Source: Roseateles sp. YR242
Lineage (GTDB): Bacteria; Pseudomonadota; Gammaproteobacteria; Burkholderiales; Burkholderiaceae_C
NCBI RefSeq assembly: GCF_900109745.1
Contig: NZ_FOAV01000003.1
Location: 248,001 to 312,000, forward strand
DNA length: 64,000 bases
Reading direction: 5' to 3'
Shown: piece by piece, positions 17,701-27,379 of the stretch
Layout: every line of letters begins with the position of its first letter
Numbering within the stretch: the stretch's first letter is position 1
Made by a program: the position numbers and the translations under genes
The notes under the pieces: model-generated
Database searches by the model: none
Told to the model about the DNA's origin: nothing
The model's input: the letters and a program-made list of their open reading frames with translations, nothing else

Positions 17701-20700
17701 CATGTTGACGCGGTAGCCGGGCGCGTAGACAGGCGCAGACGCGTTGAAGTTGTAGCCGGCCTTCATGTCCAGCTGCGCGCTGCCGGTAACGCTCAGCACC
17801 GCGTTGATGTTGAGATTGCCTGCGGCTTCCAGGTCCAGCTTGAAGTTGTTCCAGGCGAGCGGCCGGTTCACGTTCAGATCGCCGGAGGGCGCACGGGCGG
17901 CGATCACGAAACCATCGTAGTTCCCGGCACTGGTGGTGAGGTTGAGGCTGTAGCTGAGAACGCCACCGGTCTGGGAGAGCGTCATGGTGTCGCCCGCCAG
18001 CAGCCCGGCGGTGGAATAGACCACCGGCGCGCCGCCGGTGCTGGCCAGCCAGCCCGCGTCGATCAGGATGGTGCCGATGCGCTCCACATAACCGGCGCCG
18101 CGCAGCACCGGATATTTGTCGTTGACATCGTCCCGGCGCGCCCAGATGCCACCGGAGGCCAGATTCCAGCCGGCATTAATGAAGGTGCTGGAAGTGGTCA
18201 TGTCGGCGGTCGACCGGCCCGTACCGCCAGCGCTGCCCGCCGTGCCGCCGGCAACGCCGCGGCCCGAGGTCTCCACATCCCAGAAGCTGTCAGTGACGGC
18301 ACCGCCCGAGGACGCGCCAATCAGCCCGCCCACATTGACACTGCCGGTCACCAGGCCCGTGGCGTAGGCGTGCGACACGGTGGAGCTGTTGCTCCCTATC
18401 AGGCCGCCCGCCCAGCGTCCGTTCACCGAGTTCACGTCACCGCGTGCATAGACGTCGGTGAGCGTGCCGTTGATGGTCTCGCCGATCAGGCCGCCCACCC
18501 ACCAGTTGTTGCCCGGCAGGGTCAGGTCGCCCACCGCATAGCTTCTCTGGATGGTCATGTTGCGGGCGCGGCCCACGAGCCCCCCGTACCAGAAGCTGCC
18601 CGGGGCGCTGGCCACCACGGCCGTGTCCGCATAGCTGTCCGTTACCGTCCCGACATTCAGATAACCAAGCAGGCCACCGATCTGCCCTGGGCCTGAGGCG
18701 CTGCCACCCGCTGCGAAGCTGTTGGAGATCACCAGCGGCACCGAGGCACCACTGCCGTCGGCCGCGCCGATCAGCCCGCCACCGGTACTGTTGCTGACGG
18801 TGACGTCCCCGCTGGCGGAGGTCTGGTCAATGACCGTCGCGGTGGCGCCCCCGGCAGAGATGTAGCCAATCAGGCCGCCCACGTTATTGCCGCCGGTTGC
18901 GGAGCCACTGGCGGAACTGGTGCTGACGGTGCTGACGCCTTCCACCTTGCCGATCAGCCCGCCCACGCTGTTGGTGCCATCCACGGTGCCACTGGCGGTG
19001 GACCCTGTCACGGTGGCGCCATTGATGCTGCCCACCAGGCCACCGGTGTTGTCACCATAGGGGCCCGAGACGTTGCCTGCGGCGCTGCTGTCGCGGATGA
19101 CGGCACCGGTCTCGGCCCGGCCGACCAGCCCGCCCGCATCCCCGGCGCCGAATGTGATGTCCACCTTCGCGTAGCTCTGGGAGATGGTGGTGCCCGCAGA
19201 TGCCAAGCCCACCAGGCCGCCCGACTGCGGCGCATAGGCCGCCATCTGGCCCGTGGCAAAGGCATTGCTGACACTGCCAGCCGAGAGCAGGCCGACCAAT
19301 CCACCGAAGTTGGGCGGCGAGTCCCCACCCACAACGATATTGGTCACGCCGATGTTGCGCACTGCGGCGCTGGCCGCATTGAGCTGGCCCACCAGGCCGA
19401 GGTTGTTGGCGCTGGCGCTCAGGCCGTAGCCGAAGACCACGTGGCCCAACCCGTCGATCACGCCAGTGAAACCGGCGACACGGCCAATGGGGGAAAAGCC
19501 GTTGCCGCTGCCCCAGCTGCCCCAGCCCGCCGATGCGGTGGCGTCGATATTACTGGCCAGGGCATATTTGCCGCTCAGATTACCGTTGATGCCCTGCAGG
19601 TCGGTACCCGTGGTGCTGCCGGAAGCCCCCAAGGAATTGATCAGGGTGTACGCCGCACCGTTGATGGTGAGCAGCCCGGTGCCGGTCCGGTCGAAGTCAA
19701 TGCGGCCGACAAAGGACGGCGTGCCGCTACCGTCCACTGTCCACTTGGTGCGCACCGTCTTGCCCAGGTTGAAGGTGGGGCTCGAGGTGTTGAAGTTGTA
19801 GCCGGTCTTGAGATTGAGCGTGGAAGTGCCGGTGGCACTCATCACGGCGTTGACGTTGATGTCGCCGTGGGCCTCGAGCGTGAGCAGGTTGGCACTCCAG
19901 GCGACCGGCGCGTTGACATTGATGTCCCCGGCGGCCGACCCCGTGCTCTGCGTCTGGATGGTGACGTTGCCGGCGCCCAGCGCTGTCTGCAAGGTGGTGG
20001 CGCCGATGCCACTGGTGCTTGAGGCGGCGCTTCCTGCGCTGATTTCGAAGTTGGTCGGGTCGATCAGCCAGGTGCCGTTGCTGCCTTGAGCCGCCGCCGT
20101 GGTGACCTGGGCCCCCGCCTTGACCGCCACGGCGGGCCCGGAGGTCTCGATGAACCCACCGTTGCCGGCGCCCGTGTTGGTGGCGTCCAGGCTCCCTGCG
20201 ACTTCGACCCCGCCGCCCTCGCCCAGCAAGACGATCTTGCCGTTGCGCTCGCCGACCGACCGCGCCTGGATCTGGCCGGTATTGTTGACCACCGTGTCCA
20301 GCAACGCCTCGGCAGCCGTTGCCTTCAGCAACACCGTACCCCCATCGGCCAGCACCGCGCCGCCATTGCTGACCAGCGCCTCCAGCGCGCCCTGGTCCAC
20401 CGTGACGCCCACCAGGGAGCGGCCGTCGAAGTTCAGGCTGACGCGATTGCCGGCTGCCAGGGCCACGGTTCCCAGCCGTGCAGTGATGACGCCGTCATTC
20501 CGGACCTGCCGCCCGATCAGCGCGACATAGCCGCCATCGGCAGCGGTCAAACGACCGGCATTGACGACGTCGCCTGCGCCGGTACCGCTGAAGGTCGCCT
20601 TGCCCGCCATGAAGTCGGCATCGGACAGATGGCGCGTCGTGGCGACCAGACCGGCGGTGTCCACCCTGGCACTGGACGAGAACAACACGCCGTTAGGGTT

Positions 20701-21117
20701 GAGCAGGAAGACCTGGCCGTTGGCCTTGAGTGCGCCGTCAATGACGGACTGCTGGCCGCCGGTCACCCGGTTCAGCATCACCGCGTTGGCGTTGGGTTGG
20801 GCAAAGGTGACGCTGGCGTCCTTGCCAATCGAGAACCCCTGCCAGTTGATGGCCGCGCGCTGGGTGCCCTGCGTCACGGTCATGGCGGCGCCGGACTGGG
20901 TGATGACGGCATTGCCGGCACTCACCTGGCCACCGTTGGGCAAGGTGGTGGCGCCTGGTGGCGCGGCCATGGCGGTGCTCACCATCAGCAGGCCGACCGC
21001 CGCAGCAGCCCCCACCAAAGCCCCACCGGGCGTCTTGCCGCGACTGCGCGCGGTCTCCGCAACCGCCACAAACGCGCCCAGGCGGACGCTCCAGATCTTG
21101 CGATGGATACGATTCAT
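14800..21117 (-). CDS. TpsA exoprotein: filamentous-haemagglutinin-like adhesin with GLUG, MBG and YDG repeats
   Basis: 2105 aa, secreted by the neighbouring TpsB. The extended signal peptide (ESPR) MNRIHRKIWSVRLGAFVAVAE is followed by a hydrophobic core ending near AMAAPP. The TPS/haemagglutination-activity domain covers about 50-300, with NPNGVLF near 145. A GTWLIDPTNF linker follows. Two large GLUG-type blocks (many GGLVG/GGLIG repeats) span about residues 470-1010 and 1146-1625 and look like an internal duplication. Then come an MBG-like region (about 1640-1720) and three YDG-type repeats, two with YDGT and the third degenerate, to about 1960. The tail is unique. Start at 21117 has RBS GGGAG; a longer frame lacks one. 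Likely role: adhesion or biofilm. Confidence 0.9.
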   Translation of the reverse strand: MNRIHRKIWSVRLGAFVAVAETARSRGKTPGGALVGAAAAVGLLMVSTAMAAPPGATTLPNGGQVSAGNAVITQSGAAMTVTQGTQRAAINWQGFSIGKDASVTFAQPNANAVMLNRVTGGQQSVIDGALKANGQVFLLNPNGVLFSSSARVDTAGLVATTRHLSDADFMAGKATFSGTGAGDVVNAGRLTAADGGYVALIGRQVRNDGVITARLGTVALAAGNRVSLNFDGRSLVGVTVDQGALEALVSNGGAVLADGGTVLLKATAAEALLDTVVNNTGQIQARSVGERNGKIVLLGEGGGVEVAGSLDATNTGAGNGGFIETSGPAVAVKAGAQVTTAAAQGSNGTWLIDPTNFEISAGSAASSTSGIGATTLQTALGAGNVTIQTQSTGSAAGDINVNAPVAWSANLLTLEAHGDINVNAVMSATGTSTLNLKTGYNFNTSSPTFNLGKTVRTKWTVDGSGTPSFVGRIDFDRTGTGLLTINGAAYTLINSLGASGSTTGTDLQGINGNLSGKYALASNIDATASAGWGSWGSGNGFSPIGRVAGFTGVIDGLGHVVFGYGLSASANNLGLVGQLNAASAAVRNIGVTNIVVGGDSPPNFGGLVGLLSAGSVSNAFATGQMAAYAPQSGGLVGLASAGTTISQSYAKVDITFGAGDAGGLVGRAETGAVIRDSSAAGNVSGPYGDNTGGLVGSINGATVTGSTASGTVDGTNSVGGLIGKVEGVSTVSTSSASGSATGGNNVGGLIGYISAGGATATVIDQTSASGDVTVSNSTGGGLIGAADGSGASVPLVISNSFAAGGSASGPGQIGGLLGYLNVGTVTDSYADTAVVASAPGSFWYGGLVGRARNMTIQRSYAVGDLTLPGNNWWVGGLIGETINGTLTDVYARGDVNSVNGRWAGGLIGSNSSTVSHAYATGLVTGSVNVGGLIGASSGGAVTDSFWDVETSGRGVAGGTAGSAGGTGRSTADMTTSSTFINAGWNLASGGIWARRDDVNDKYPVLRGAGYVERIGTILIDAGWLASTGGAPVVYSTAGLLAGDTMTLSQTGGVLSYSLNLTTSAGNYDGFVIAARAPSGDLNVNRPLAWNNFKLDLEAAGNLNINAVLSVTGSAQLDMKAGYNFNASAPVYAPGYRVNMGMDAAHAFTGRVDIDRAGTGILTINGEGYTLVNQLGSQGDEQLANGTLQGLDVFTNYALATNIDASSAASWNGGEGFKPIADTFYPYVGKFNGLGHGIDGLTINQTAPRHVALFQVGLFGLADNADFSNLALSNVNITGPGQVGALLGGTINNPSKIANVTVSGTVNATNANGGAGTYAGGLIGVVNNAGTSLTNVHATATVTASSDYAGGLVGSADQTDITASDSSGNVTGANNVGGLVGNASGGTINTSTATGTVTGANNTGGLLGQGQNGLAITDSGATGAVTGAIGVGGLVGVLDSPSLGNTVTTSYATGTVNGSENVGGLIGDSPYGGTVIDRSYASGAVTAVRFAGGFIGTGNAAITDAYATGNVTATDPSFAASGGFAGGGAGTLTLNRVYSSGVVSAADLGSSFGSGGLAGFGFYTVTNSFYDATKNPTGGGTGYGTGKTTAEMNSTSTYVAAGWDFTFGTGVWGRKDSINDAYPVLKAFGFTESIVVDLGVSSRPYGDANPSLAGATITGCPTVNCAGIITSVAWGTALDATTHAGQYALAGSNVLVFTYGGGASPTTFEVSYLVPTFTITPRVLSVAAAVGATQTYDGTTAVAASQFALGNVVNGDTVALSGSGVLDSAHAGTRGVASLGTLSVSHSDYVLASGAPTGTVTVTPRQITLAPTAGASRVYDGTSDASASLFTVSNAVAGDSLGLAGSATLDSSHAGGRTVTGAGSLSVANADYVLDTSSLTGGVTITPRLIDVTLVSGATRVFDNTSNLDASLFAYTGLLNGDSATLSGHALLDGAGVGNHTVSSVGTLMLSNGDYQVASTAPAGSVRITPADQAAVVTDELASIIATAQRTYVPTADLLGTVTLAGTSSLGSTAANVVNTPSTLAASWGEGTPLVVLSAPSGEEPSEGVTLAQARRMVGSPGGQGAGGSQEVRVPVSRNSLAEIVNGGVRLPGGVEQMLFVVKATK

Positions 21118-21489
21118 GACTGCTCCCTGTCCAAACACCCATCCGTCCGCACGCCGTTGCGAGCGGATCAGGAAACCGGAAGGCAGGTGGAATCAGGGAT
21201 ATCGGTCGTAGCCACCGGTGGCACTGACCATGACGGGCGGGCTGTCTTCCCATGTCGGGCGACGCTGTTGTTCTATGGAGGCGCCAACTTGCATGTCTGC
21301 TCCCATGAGGCCTGTGGCCTGGAAGCTGTCAGATCCTGAGAGTCAGGCTCACGACAGCGGTCCGGACAAAACGGGGCAATGCGGATGCCCAAACCACGGT
21401 GAAACCCCTGCGGATTTCAGGCCCATTGCATGGGATGGCAAGTTGGTCCCGCCCGCGGCAAACTCGCGAGGCCGCGTAACATCCGCCCC
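21118..21489. other. Divergent promoter region, tpsA / hybrid kinase
   Basis: 372 bp between oppositely transcribed genes. No additional gene is supported. It must carry promoters for both tpsA (leftward, RBS GGGAG next to 21117) and the kinase (rightward). No clear -10/-35 pair or strong palindrome was found. Confidence 0.4.
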
Positions 21490-23736
21490 ATGAATACAGT
21501 CGGTCAAGACGTCGCGGCGGTGGCTCGGGTGGCGGTCGTGCCTGCCATCATGGAAGTGGTCAGCCAGACCACGGGCATGCGGTTTGTGGCCGTGGCACGG
21601 GTGACCGACACCTCCTGGACCTGCTGCGCCGTGCGCGACGAGATCGGGTTCGGGCTGCAGCCGGGTGGGGAGCTGGAGCTCTGCACCACCATCTGCGATG
21701 AGATTCGCCAGCACCGTCAGCCGGTGCTGTTCAGCAGTGCCAGCGCAGACCCCAAATACCGAGACCACGCCACTCCCCGGCAATATGGTTTCGAGAGCTA
21801 TCTCTCCATCCCGATCGTCAGGGCGGATGGCTCCTTCTTCGGCACCCTGTGTGCGCTCGACCCCAAGCCGGCCCAGCTCGACAGCCCGCTCACCCGCAAG
21901 ACGTTTGAACTCTTTGCGCAGCTCATTGCCTCCCACCTGGACGCGCAGGAACTGGACGACCAGCGCCTGCATGCGCTCGCCGTGGCGGCCGACACCAGCC
22001 GACAGCTGGAGCTGGAGAACGACCGCATCGTGCGGCTGCTTGATGAGCGAGACCAGACCGAGGTGCTCATCAAGCGCGAGCTCAAGGACACCCGAAGACT
22101 GCGCGACGTGGCGGCGGCGCTGCTGGGTCCGGACGGCAACTTCGATGCGCTCTACAAGGAAATTCTGGACGCGGCCATCGAGATGTCCGATGCGGATGCG
22201 GGCACCATCCAGTTGCTGGAACCGGCCAGCCAGACGCTGAACATGCTGGCCAGCCGCGGAATTGAGCGCGGCATGCTCGACCATTTCGCGTGTGTGGATG
22301 CCTCATCCGGGTCGCCTTGTGGCGTGGCCCTCGCCACCCGCAAGCGCTCGTTTGTGGAGTTCGATGCCCCGGACGCCCCGGACATCGACGGTTCCAACCG
22401 CATGCACCTGGCCGCCGGTCTTCGATGCGCGCAATCAACGCCGCTGATGAGCCGCTCCGGCCGCGCGCTGGGCATGTTCAGCACCCATTGGAAACACCGG
22501 CGCGAACTCAACGAACGGGAAGTGCGCTTCCTCGACCTGCTGGCTCGCCAGGCGGCCGATCTGATCGAGCGCAACCAGGTGCAGGCCGCGCTGCTGGAGA
22601 GCGAGCGGGAGCTGCGCGAGGAGGCCCGGCGCAAGGATGAATTCCTCGCGGTGCTGGCCCATGAACTGCGCAACCCCCTCGCGCCCATCCGCAGCGGCGT
22701 GGAGGTGCTGAAGCGCGCCGCGCACGACCCGGCCCTGGTGGAACGGGTGCGACCGATGATGGAACGTCAGGTGGCGCACGTCGTACGTCTTGTGGACGAT
22801 CTGCTGGACGTGTCCCGCCTCAAGTCGGGCAAGGTGCATCTCAAGCGAGAGCCGGTGGCCCTGGGCGACCTGGTCAACCGGGCGCTTGAAGCGCATCGCG
22901 CGCAGGCAGCAGCTGCGGGCATCGACCTCTCGTCCGAACTCCACGATGGGCACCTGGAACTGGTCGTGGACCCCACCCGGCTGTCGCAGGTCATCAGCAA
23001 CGTTTTGCACAACGCGGTGAAGTTCACACCGGCCGCGGGGACGATTGCCCTCCGGTCTGCCGTCGAGCCGGGCCCGGAGGGCGACACGCTGGTGTTGCGC
23101 GTCGCGGATTCCGGGATGGGCATTGCGCCCGAGGTATTGCCCACCATCTTCAACCTGTTCACCCAGGCCCGCACGGACCGGCATGGAGGCATGGGCATAG
23201 GCCTGGCGCTGTCCCGGCAGTTGATGGAACTGCATGGCGGCTCCATTGAGGCCCGCAGCGGCGGTATCGGCTTTGGCAGCGAATTCATCATTCGCCTTCC
23301 GATGGGCCCCAAGACGGCGCAACGCCAGGCACCCAGCGCTGAGCAGCCGCTGGACGGCATGGCGGGTTCTCGGGTCTTGGTTGTGGATGACAACCAGGAT
23401 GCGGCCGACTCCATCGCCATGCTGCTGGCAGGCGCCGAGGCGGCGGTGCGGGTGGCTTATGACGCGGCTGCCATCGTGGAAGTAGCCAAGGAGTTTGACC
23501 CTCACCTGGTGCTGCTGGACATCGGCCTTCCCGGCGTGGATGGCTATGAGGCCTGCCGTCGCCTGCGGGAACAACTCGGGCAGTCCGTCCAGATCGTCGC
23601 CCTGACCGGTTGGGGTCAGGAGGAAGACCGCCGTCGCGCGTCCGAGGCAGGCTTTGACACGCACCTGACCAAACCGGTGGACTTCGCTCACCTGGCCAGA
23701 GTGGCGCGGCAGGCGCTGCAACGGCCCGTGGCTTAA
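21490..23736 (+). CDS. Cytosolic hybrid histidine kinase, GAF-GAF-HisKA-HATPase-REC
   Basis: 748 aa without membrane segments, so it senses an intracellular signal. Two GAF domains lie at about 20-155 and 205-355, joined by a helical segment. HisKA follows with phospho-acceptor His391 in LAHELRNPLAP. The ATPase has the N box (SNVLHNAVKFTP), DSGMGIAPE and HGGMGIGLALS. The C-terminal receiver begins GSRVLVVDDNQDAADS and has Asp677 in LLDIGLPGVDG. No cognate response regulator or output protein is adjacent; phosphotransfer partners must lie elsewhere. It is divergent from tpsA, which it could influence, but nothing in the sequence proves that. Start ATG at 21490; a 20-codon upstream extension is possible. 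Confidence 0.9.
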   Translation: MNTVGQDVAAVARVAVVPAIMEVVSQTTGMRFVAVARVTDTSWTCCAVRDEIGFGLQPGGELELCTTICDEIRQHRQPVLFSSASADPKYRDHATPRQYGFESYLSIPIVRADGSFFGTLCALDPKPAQLDSPLTRKTFELFAQLIASHLDAQELDDQRLHALAVAADTSRQLELENDRIVRLLDERDQTEVLIKRELKDTRRLRDVAAALLGPDGNFDALYKEILDAAIEMSDADAGTIQLLEPASQTLNMLASRGIERGMLDHFACVDASSGSPCGVALATRKRSFVEFDAPDAPDIDGSNRMHLAAGLRCAQSTPLMSRSGRALGMFSTHWKHRRELNEREVRFLDLLARQAADLIERNQVQAALLESERELREEARRKDEFLAVLAHELRNPLAPIRSGVEVLKRAAHDPALVERVRPMMERQVAHVVRLVDDLLDVSRLKSGKVHLKREPVALGDLVNRALEAHRAQAAAAGIDLSSELHDGHLELVVDPTRLSQVISNVLHNAVKFTPAAGTIALRSAVEPGPEGDTLVLRVADSGMGIAPEVLPTIFNLFTQARTDRHGGMGIGLALSRQLMELHGGSIEARSGGIGFGSEFIIRLPMGPKTAQRQAPSAEQPLDGMAGSRVLVVDDNQDAADSIAMLLAGAEAAVRVAYDAAAIVEVAKEFDPHLVLLDIGLPGVDGYEACRRLREQLGQSVQIVALTGWGQEEDRRRASEAGFDTHLTKPVDFAHLARVARQALQRPVA

Positions 23737-23769
23737 CCCGTGACTTGAGCGGCCGCTGCTTCTCACGGG
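23737..23769. terminator. Hairpin between convergent kinase and aldo/keto reductase genes
   Basis: Perfect 7-bp inverted repeat CCCGTGA...TCACGGG, beginning right after the kinase stop, with an AGCGGCCGCT palindrome in its loop. No T run follows on either strand. It could slow or end transcription from both sides; rated low. Confidence 0.3.
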
Positions 23770-23785
23770 CGCGGCAGGCAAGGAA

Positions 23786-24769
<984 letters not shown>

Positions 24770-24798
24770 CTTGTTGATTCCGGAGAGAGGAAGCCGCT

Positions 24799-24829
24799 GT
24801 TATAAGGACGTAGTGCACTACAGGGTCAA
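24799..24829 (-). promoter_or_regulatory. MerR-type operator/promoter of the aldo/keto reductase
   Basis: Reading leftward: -35 TTGACC (24824-24829), a 19-bp spacer, -10 TATAAC (24799-24804). The spacer holds a perfect 12-bp palindrome GTAGTGCACTAC (24810-24821). The over-long spacer with a centred palindrome is the known architecture of promoters activated by DNA distortion by MerR-family proteins. The cognate regulator is encoded divergently from 24839. Confidence 0.85.
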
Positions 24830-24838
24830 GGGAGCGCC

Positions 24839-25225
24839 ATGCTGTTGTCGGAGTTCGCGAAGGAGACGGGTCTGTCGCCCGAGACGGTCCGGTTCTATGT
24901 CAGCAAGGGCCTGTTGAAGCCGCGGCGCGGCGCGCTCGGCGGCAGCAACCCCTACCAGGTGTTTTCGGCCGATGACGTGACGGCCGTCCGGATGATTCAG
25001 CTTCAGAAGTCGCTGGGCTATTCGCTGAGCGAGATCTCGGCGCTCAACCGTGCATACCGCCAGGGGGCGACATCGGCAGTACGCACCGCGCAGGTGTTGC
25101 GAGACCAGATCGACAAGCTGCAGTCACAACGTGCTCAATTGGATGCGGCCCTGACTTTCCTGACCGAGAAGCTGGCGTGGGTGGAAGCCGGCAAGCCGGG
25201 GACAGCGCCGCAGTTTCCGTGTTGA
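24839..25225 (+). CDS. MerR-family transcriptional regulator
   Basis: 128 aa. The N-terminal winged helix is MLLSEFAKETGLSPETVRFY with VSKGLLKPRR; a dimerisation coiled coil covers about 75-118. No cluster of Cys residues is seen (a single Cys at the very C-terminus), so metal or SoxR-type iron-sulfur sensing is unlikely; an organic effector is inferred. GGGAG precedes the ATG. It is divergent from the aldo/keto reductase, and its own promoter region overlaps the MerR operator, so it probably represses itself and switches the reductase. Confidence 0.88.
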   Translation: MLLSEFAKETGLSPETVRFYVSKGLLKPRRGALGGSNPYQVFSADDVTAVRMIQLQKSLGYSLSEISALNRAYRQGATSAVRTAQVLRDQIDKLQSQRAQLDAALTFLTEKLAWVEAGKPGTAPQFPC

Positions 25226-25254
25226 CCCGCAGCCCGTTGGGGCCACCCATGGCC

Positions 25255-26139
25255 TCAGGCAGCGGCGTGTTGCCCCAGCCGCTCCTGCAGGAACTCGATG
25301 AAGCGCTGTGTCTTTGCGGGCAGCAGGCGCGTCTCCGTCAGGGCGTAGACCGGCGTTGAGCGGCCCAGCCAGTCCGTGAGGATGGGCCTGAGCCGTTGGG
25401 CCGCAACATCCTCGGCAACGATCTCCTCGGGCAGCAGGACAATGCCTTGATCAAGGGTCGCCAGGCGCCTGAACATGCCGACGCTGTTGACCTGAAAGCG
25501 GCCGCCTACGGGCACCTCCACCGCCTCCTTGCCGCGCTGCAATGCCCACTTGCCGGCGCGGGAGAAGCCCAGGCATTCGTGCTGCTCCAGTTCCGACGGA
25601 TGCCGGGGTTCGCCGAAGCGCTTCAGGTAACCGGGCGATGCATACGCGCGCACCGAAAGCCTGGCCAACAACCGGGCCACCAGGTTCGAATCGCTCAACT
25701 CACCCATGCGGATGGCCACATCAAAGGGCTCGGCGACCAGGTCCACGCGCCGCGGTGTGAGATCGAAGTCGAAGGTGATGCCGGGGTATCGGGCCGCGAA
25801 TTCTGCAATCAGCGGCGCCATGTAGATGGTGGCGAAATCTACCGGCAATGAGGCCCGCAGGACGCCGCTGGGCTGCGCCTGCATCTCCCGCAATTGCTCA
25901 TGTGCCAGGCGGGCCTCCTCCACGATGCGCCGGCAGCGCTCGTAGTACAGCTGACCTGCTTCGGTGAGCTCCACCTTGCGAGTGGTTCGATGCAGCAGCC
26001 GCAGCCCGATGGCCTTTTCCAGGGCGCTGATGCGCCGCGACAGCGTGGAGTTGGGCACACCGGTGACGTCGGCCGCCCGACTGAAGCTCCGGGTGTGGGC
26101 GACCTCCACGAACAAGGCCATGTCGTTCAGCAGCTCCAT
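25255..26139 (-). CDS. LysR-family transcriptional regulator
   Basis: 294 aa of the CrgA/DsdC-like LTTR group. HTH residues 3-62 (FVEVAHTRSFSRAADVTGV, STLSRRISALEKAIG), then RLLHRTTRKVELTEAG and an effector domain with LTPRRVDLVAEPFDVAIRMG. It is divergent from the old yellow enzyme/pirin/isochorismatase genes (144-bp gap) and is their most likely regulator. The intergenic region repeats ATTATTGGAA and GATTAATGGAA, possible half-sites. Such regulators often respond to quinones or other electrophiles. Confidence 0.9.
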   Translation of the reverse strand: MELLNDMALFVEVAHTRSFSRAADVTGVPNSTLSRRISALEKAIGLRLLHRTTRKVELTEAGQLYYERCRRIVEEARLAHEQLREMQAQPSGVLRASLPVDFATIYMAPLIAEFAARYPGITFDFDLTPRRVDLVAEPFDVAIRMGELSDSNLVARLLARLSVRAYASPGYLKRFGEPRHPSELEQHECLGFSRAGKWALQRGKEAVEVPVGGRFQVNSVGMFRRLATLDQGIVLLPEEIVAEDVAAQRLRPILTDWLGRSTPVYALTETRLLPAKTQRFIEFLQERLGQHAAA

Positions 26140-26283
26140 CCAACTATCCCATTATTGGAAGAATGATTGCCACTCTACCGTATTTATCTCGTTGACGGAT
26201 TAATGGAACATTCATTCATCGCGGCGGCCAGCCTCCATCAAGCGGCCCGCCACCTTCCCAGACCCTGCCTCAAGGAATTCAAC

Positions 26284-27357
26284 ATGACCCAACTGCTTAC
26301 CCCGGTCCGCATTGGCCGCTATGTCGCCCCCAACCGCCTGGTGATGGCGCCGATGACCCGCTCCCGCGCCGACGGCAATGGCGTCCCCAGCGACATGACC
26401 GTCACCTATTACGCCCAACGTGCCAGCGCCGGTCTCATCATCTCGGAGGGTGTGTTCCCGTCGGCAATGGGCAAGGGCTACGTCCACACGCCCGGCATCG
26501 AGACTGAAGCGCAAGTGGCTGCCTGGAAGAAGGTGACCGAGGCCGTGCATGCTCGAGGCGGCCGCATCTTCATGCAGGTCATGCACTGTGGCCGTGTCTC
26601 GCACCCATCGTTGCTGAACGGGGCAACGCCGGTCGCACCTTCGGCCATCAAGCCAGCCGGCCAGGCCTGGACGCCGGTGGGTCAAGTCGACTTCGAAACG
26701 CCCCGCGAGCTGACCGTCGCCGAGGTCACCGCCGTGGTGGAGGACTACCGCATGGCCACCCGCCGTGCCATGGAGGCCGGCTTCGATGGCGTGGAGCTGC
26801 ATGCTGCCTCCGGCTACCTGCCCGAGCAGTTCCTGTCCTCGGGCAGCAACCAGCGTCAGGACCTGTACGGCGGCTCGGTCGAGAACCGTGCCCGCTTCGT
26901 GCTGGACGTGCTGGACGCCATGGCTTCGGAGGCCGGGTCCGACCGCGTGGGTATCAAGATTTCTCCGGAGATGAACTACAACAGCATCACGGACACCAAT
27001 CCGGCAGAGACCTACACCTACCTGGTGGACCAGCTCAAGGGCTGGGGGCTGGCTTATCTGCATGTGGCCCTCTTCGGCACGCCAACCTTGGACTACCACG
27101 CCCTGCTGCGTCCACGCTTCGAGGGCACCTACCTCATGGGTAGCGGCCTGACGCAGGACAGCGCCGAAGCGGCACTGTCTGAGGGCAGGACCGATGCCAC
27201 CGTCTTCGGCAGCGCATTCCTGGCCAATCCGGACCTGCCCGAGCGCTTCCGGCTGGGCGCTGCCCTCAACACGCCGGACCGCAGCACCTTCTTCGCACCG
27301 CCGACCGCGCAGGGCTACATCGACTACCCCGCACTTCCGGTCGCGGAAACCGCTTGA
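26284..27357 (+). CDS. Old-yellow-enzyme-family alkene reductase (NemA-like)
   Basis: 357-aa FMN-dependent TIM barrel that reduces activated C=C bonds, nitroesters or quinones with NAD(P)H. Family marks: NRLVMAPMTRSRAD, the flavin-binding Gln in FMQVMHCGR, GVELHAASGYLPEQFL, SNQRQDLYGGSVENRARF, and the late GSGL and VFGSAFLANPDLPERF. The substrate-carbonyl-binding pair, usually His-x-x-Asn or His-x-x-His, is His173-x-x-Ser176 here. ATG at 26284; the upstream 39 codons of open frame are intergenic. It heads a three-gene run with pirin and an isochorismatase-like hydrolase, suggesting detoxification of electrophiles. Confidence 0.92.
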   Translation: MTQLLTPVRIGRYVAPNRLVMAPMTRSRADGNGVPSDMTVTYYAQRASAGLIISEGVFPSAMGKGYVHTPGIETEAQVAAWKKVTEAVHARGGRIFMQVMHCGRVSHPSLLNGATPVAPSAIKPAGQAWTPVGQVDFETPRELTVAEVTAVVEDYRMATRRAMEAGFDGVELHAASGYLPEQFLSSGSNQRQDLYGGSVENRARFVLDVLDAMASEAGSDRVGIKISPEMNYNSITDTNPAETYTYLVDQLKGWGLAYLHVALFGTPTLDYHALLRPRFEGTYLMGSGLTQDSAEAALSEGRTDATVFGSAFLANPDLPERFRLGAALNTPDRSTFFAPPTAQGYIDYPALPVAETA

Positions 27358-27379
27358 TTCTCAAGAGAGGCTGACCGCC

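Noticed and set aside
17110-18696. 528-codon plus-strand frame opposite tpsA
   Set aside because: Mirrors the Gly/Val-rich repeats of TpsA; periodic His/Val/Gly composition, no RBS or domain.
20086-21339. 417-codon plus-strand frame opposite the tpsA 5' end
   Set aside because: Overlaps the ESPR and secretion domain of a well-supported gene; no homology of its own.
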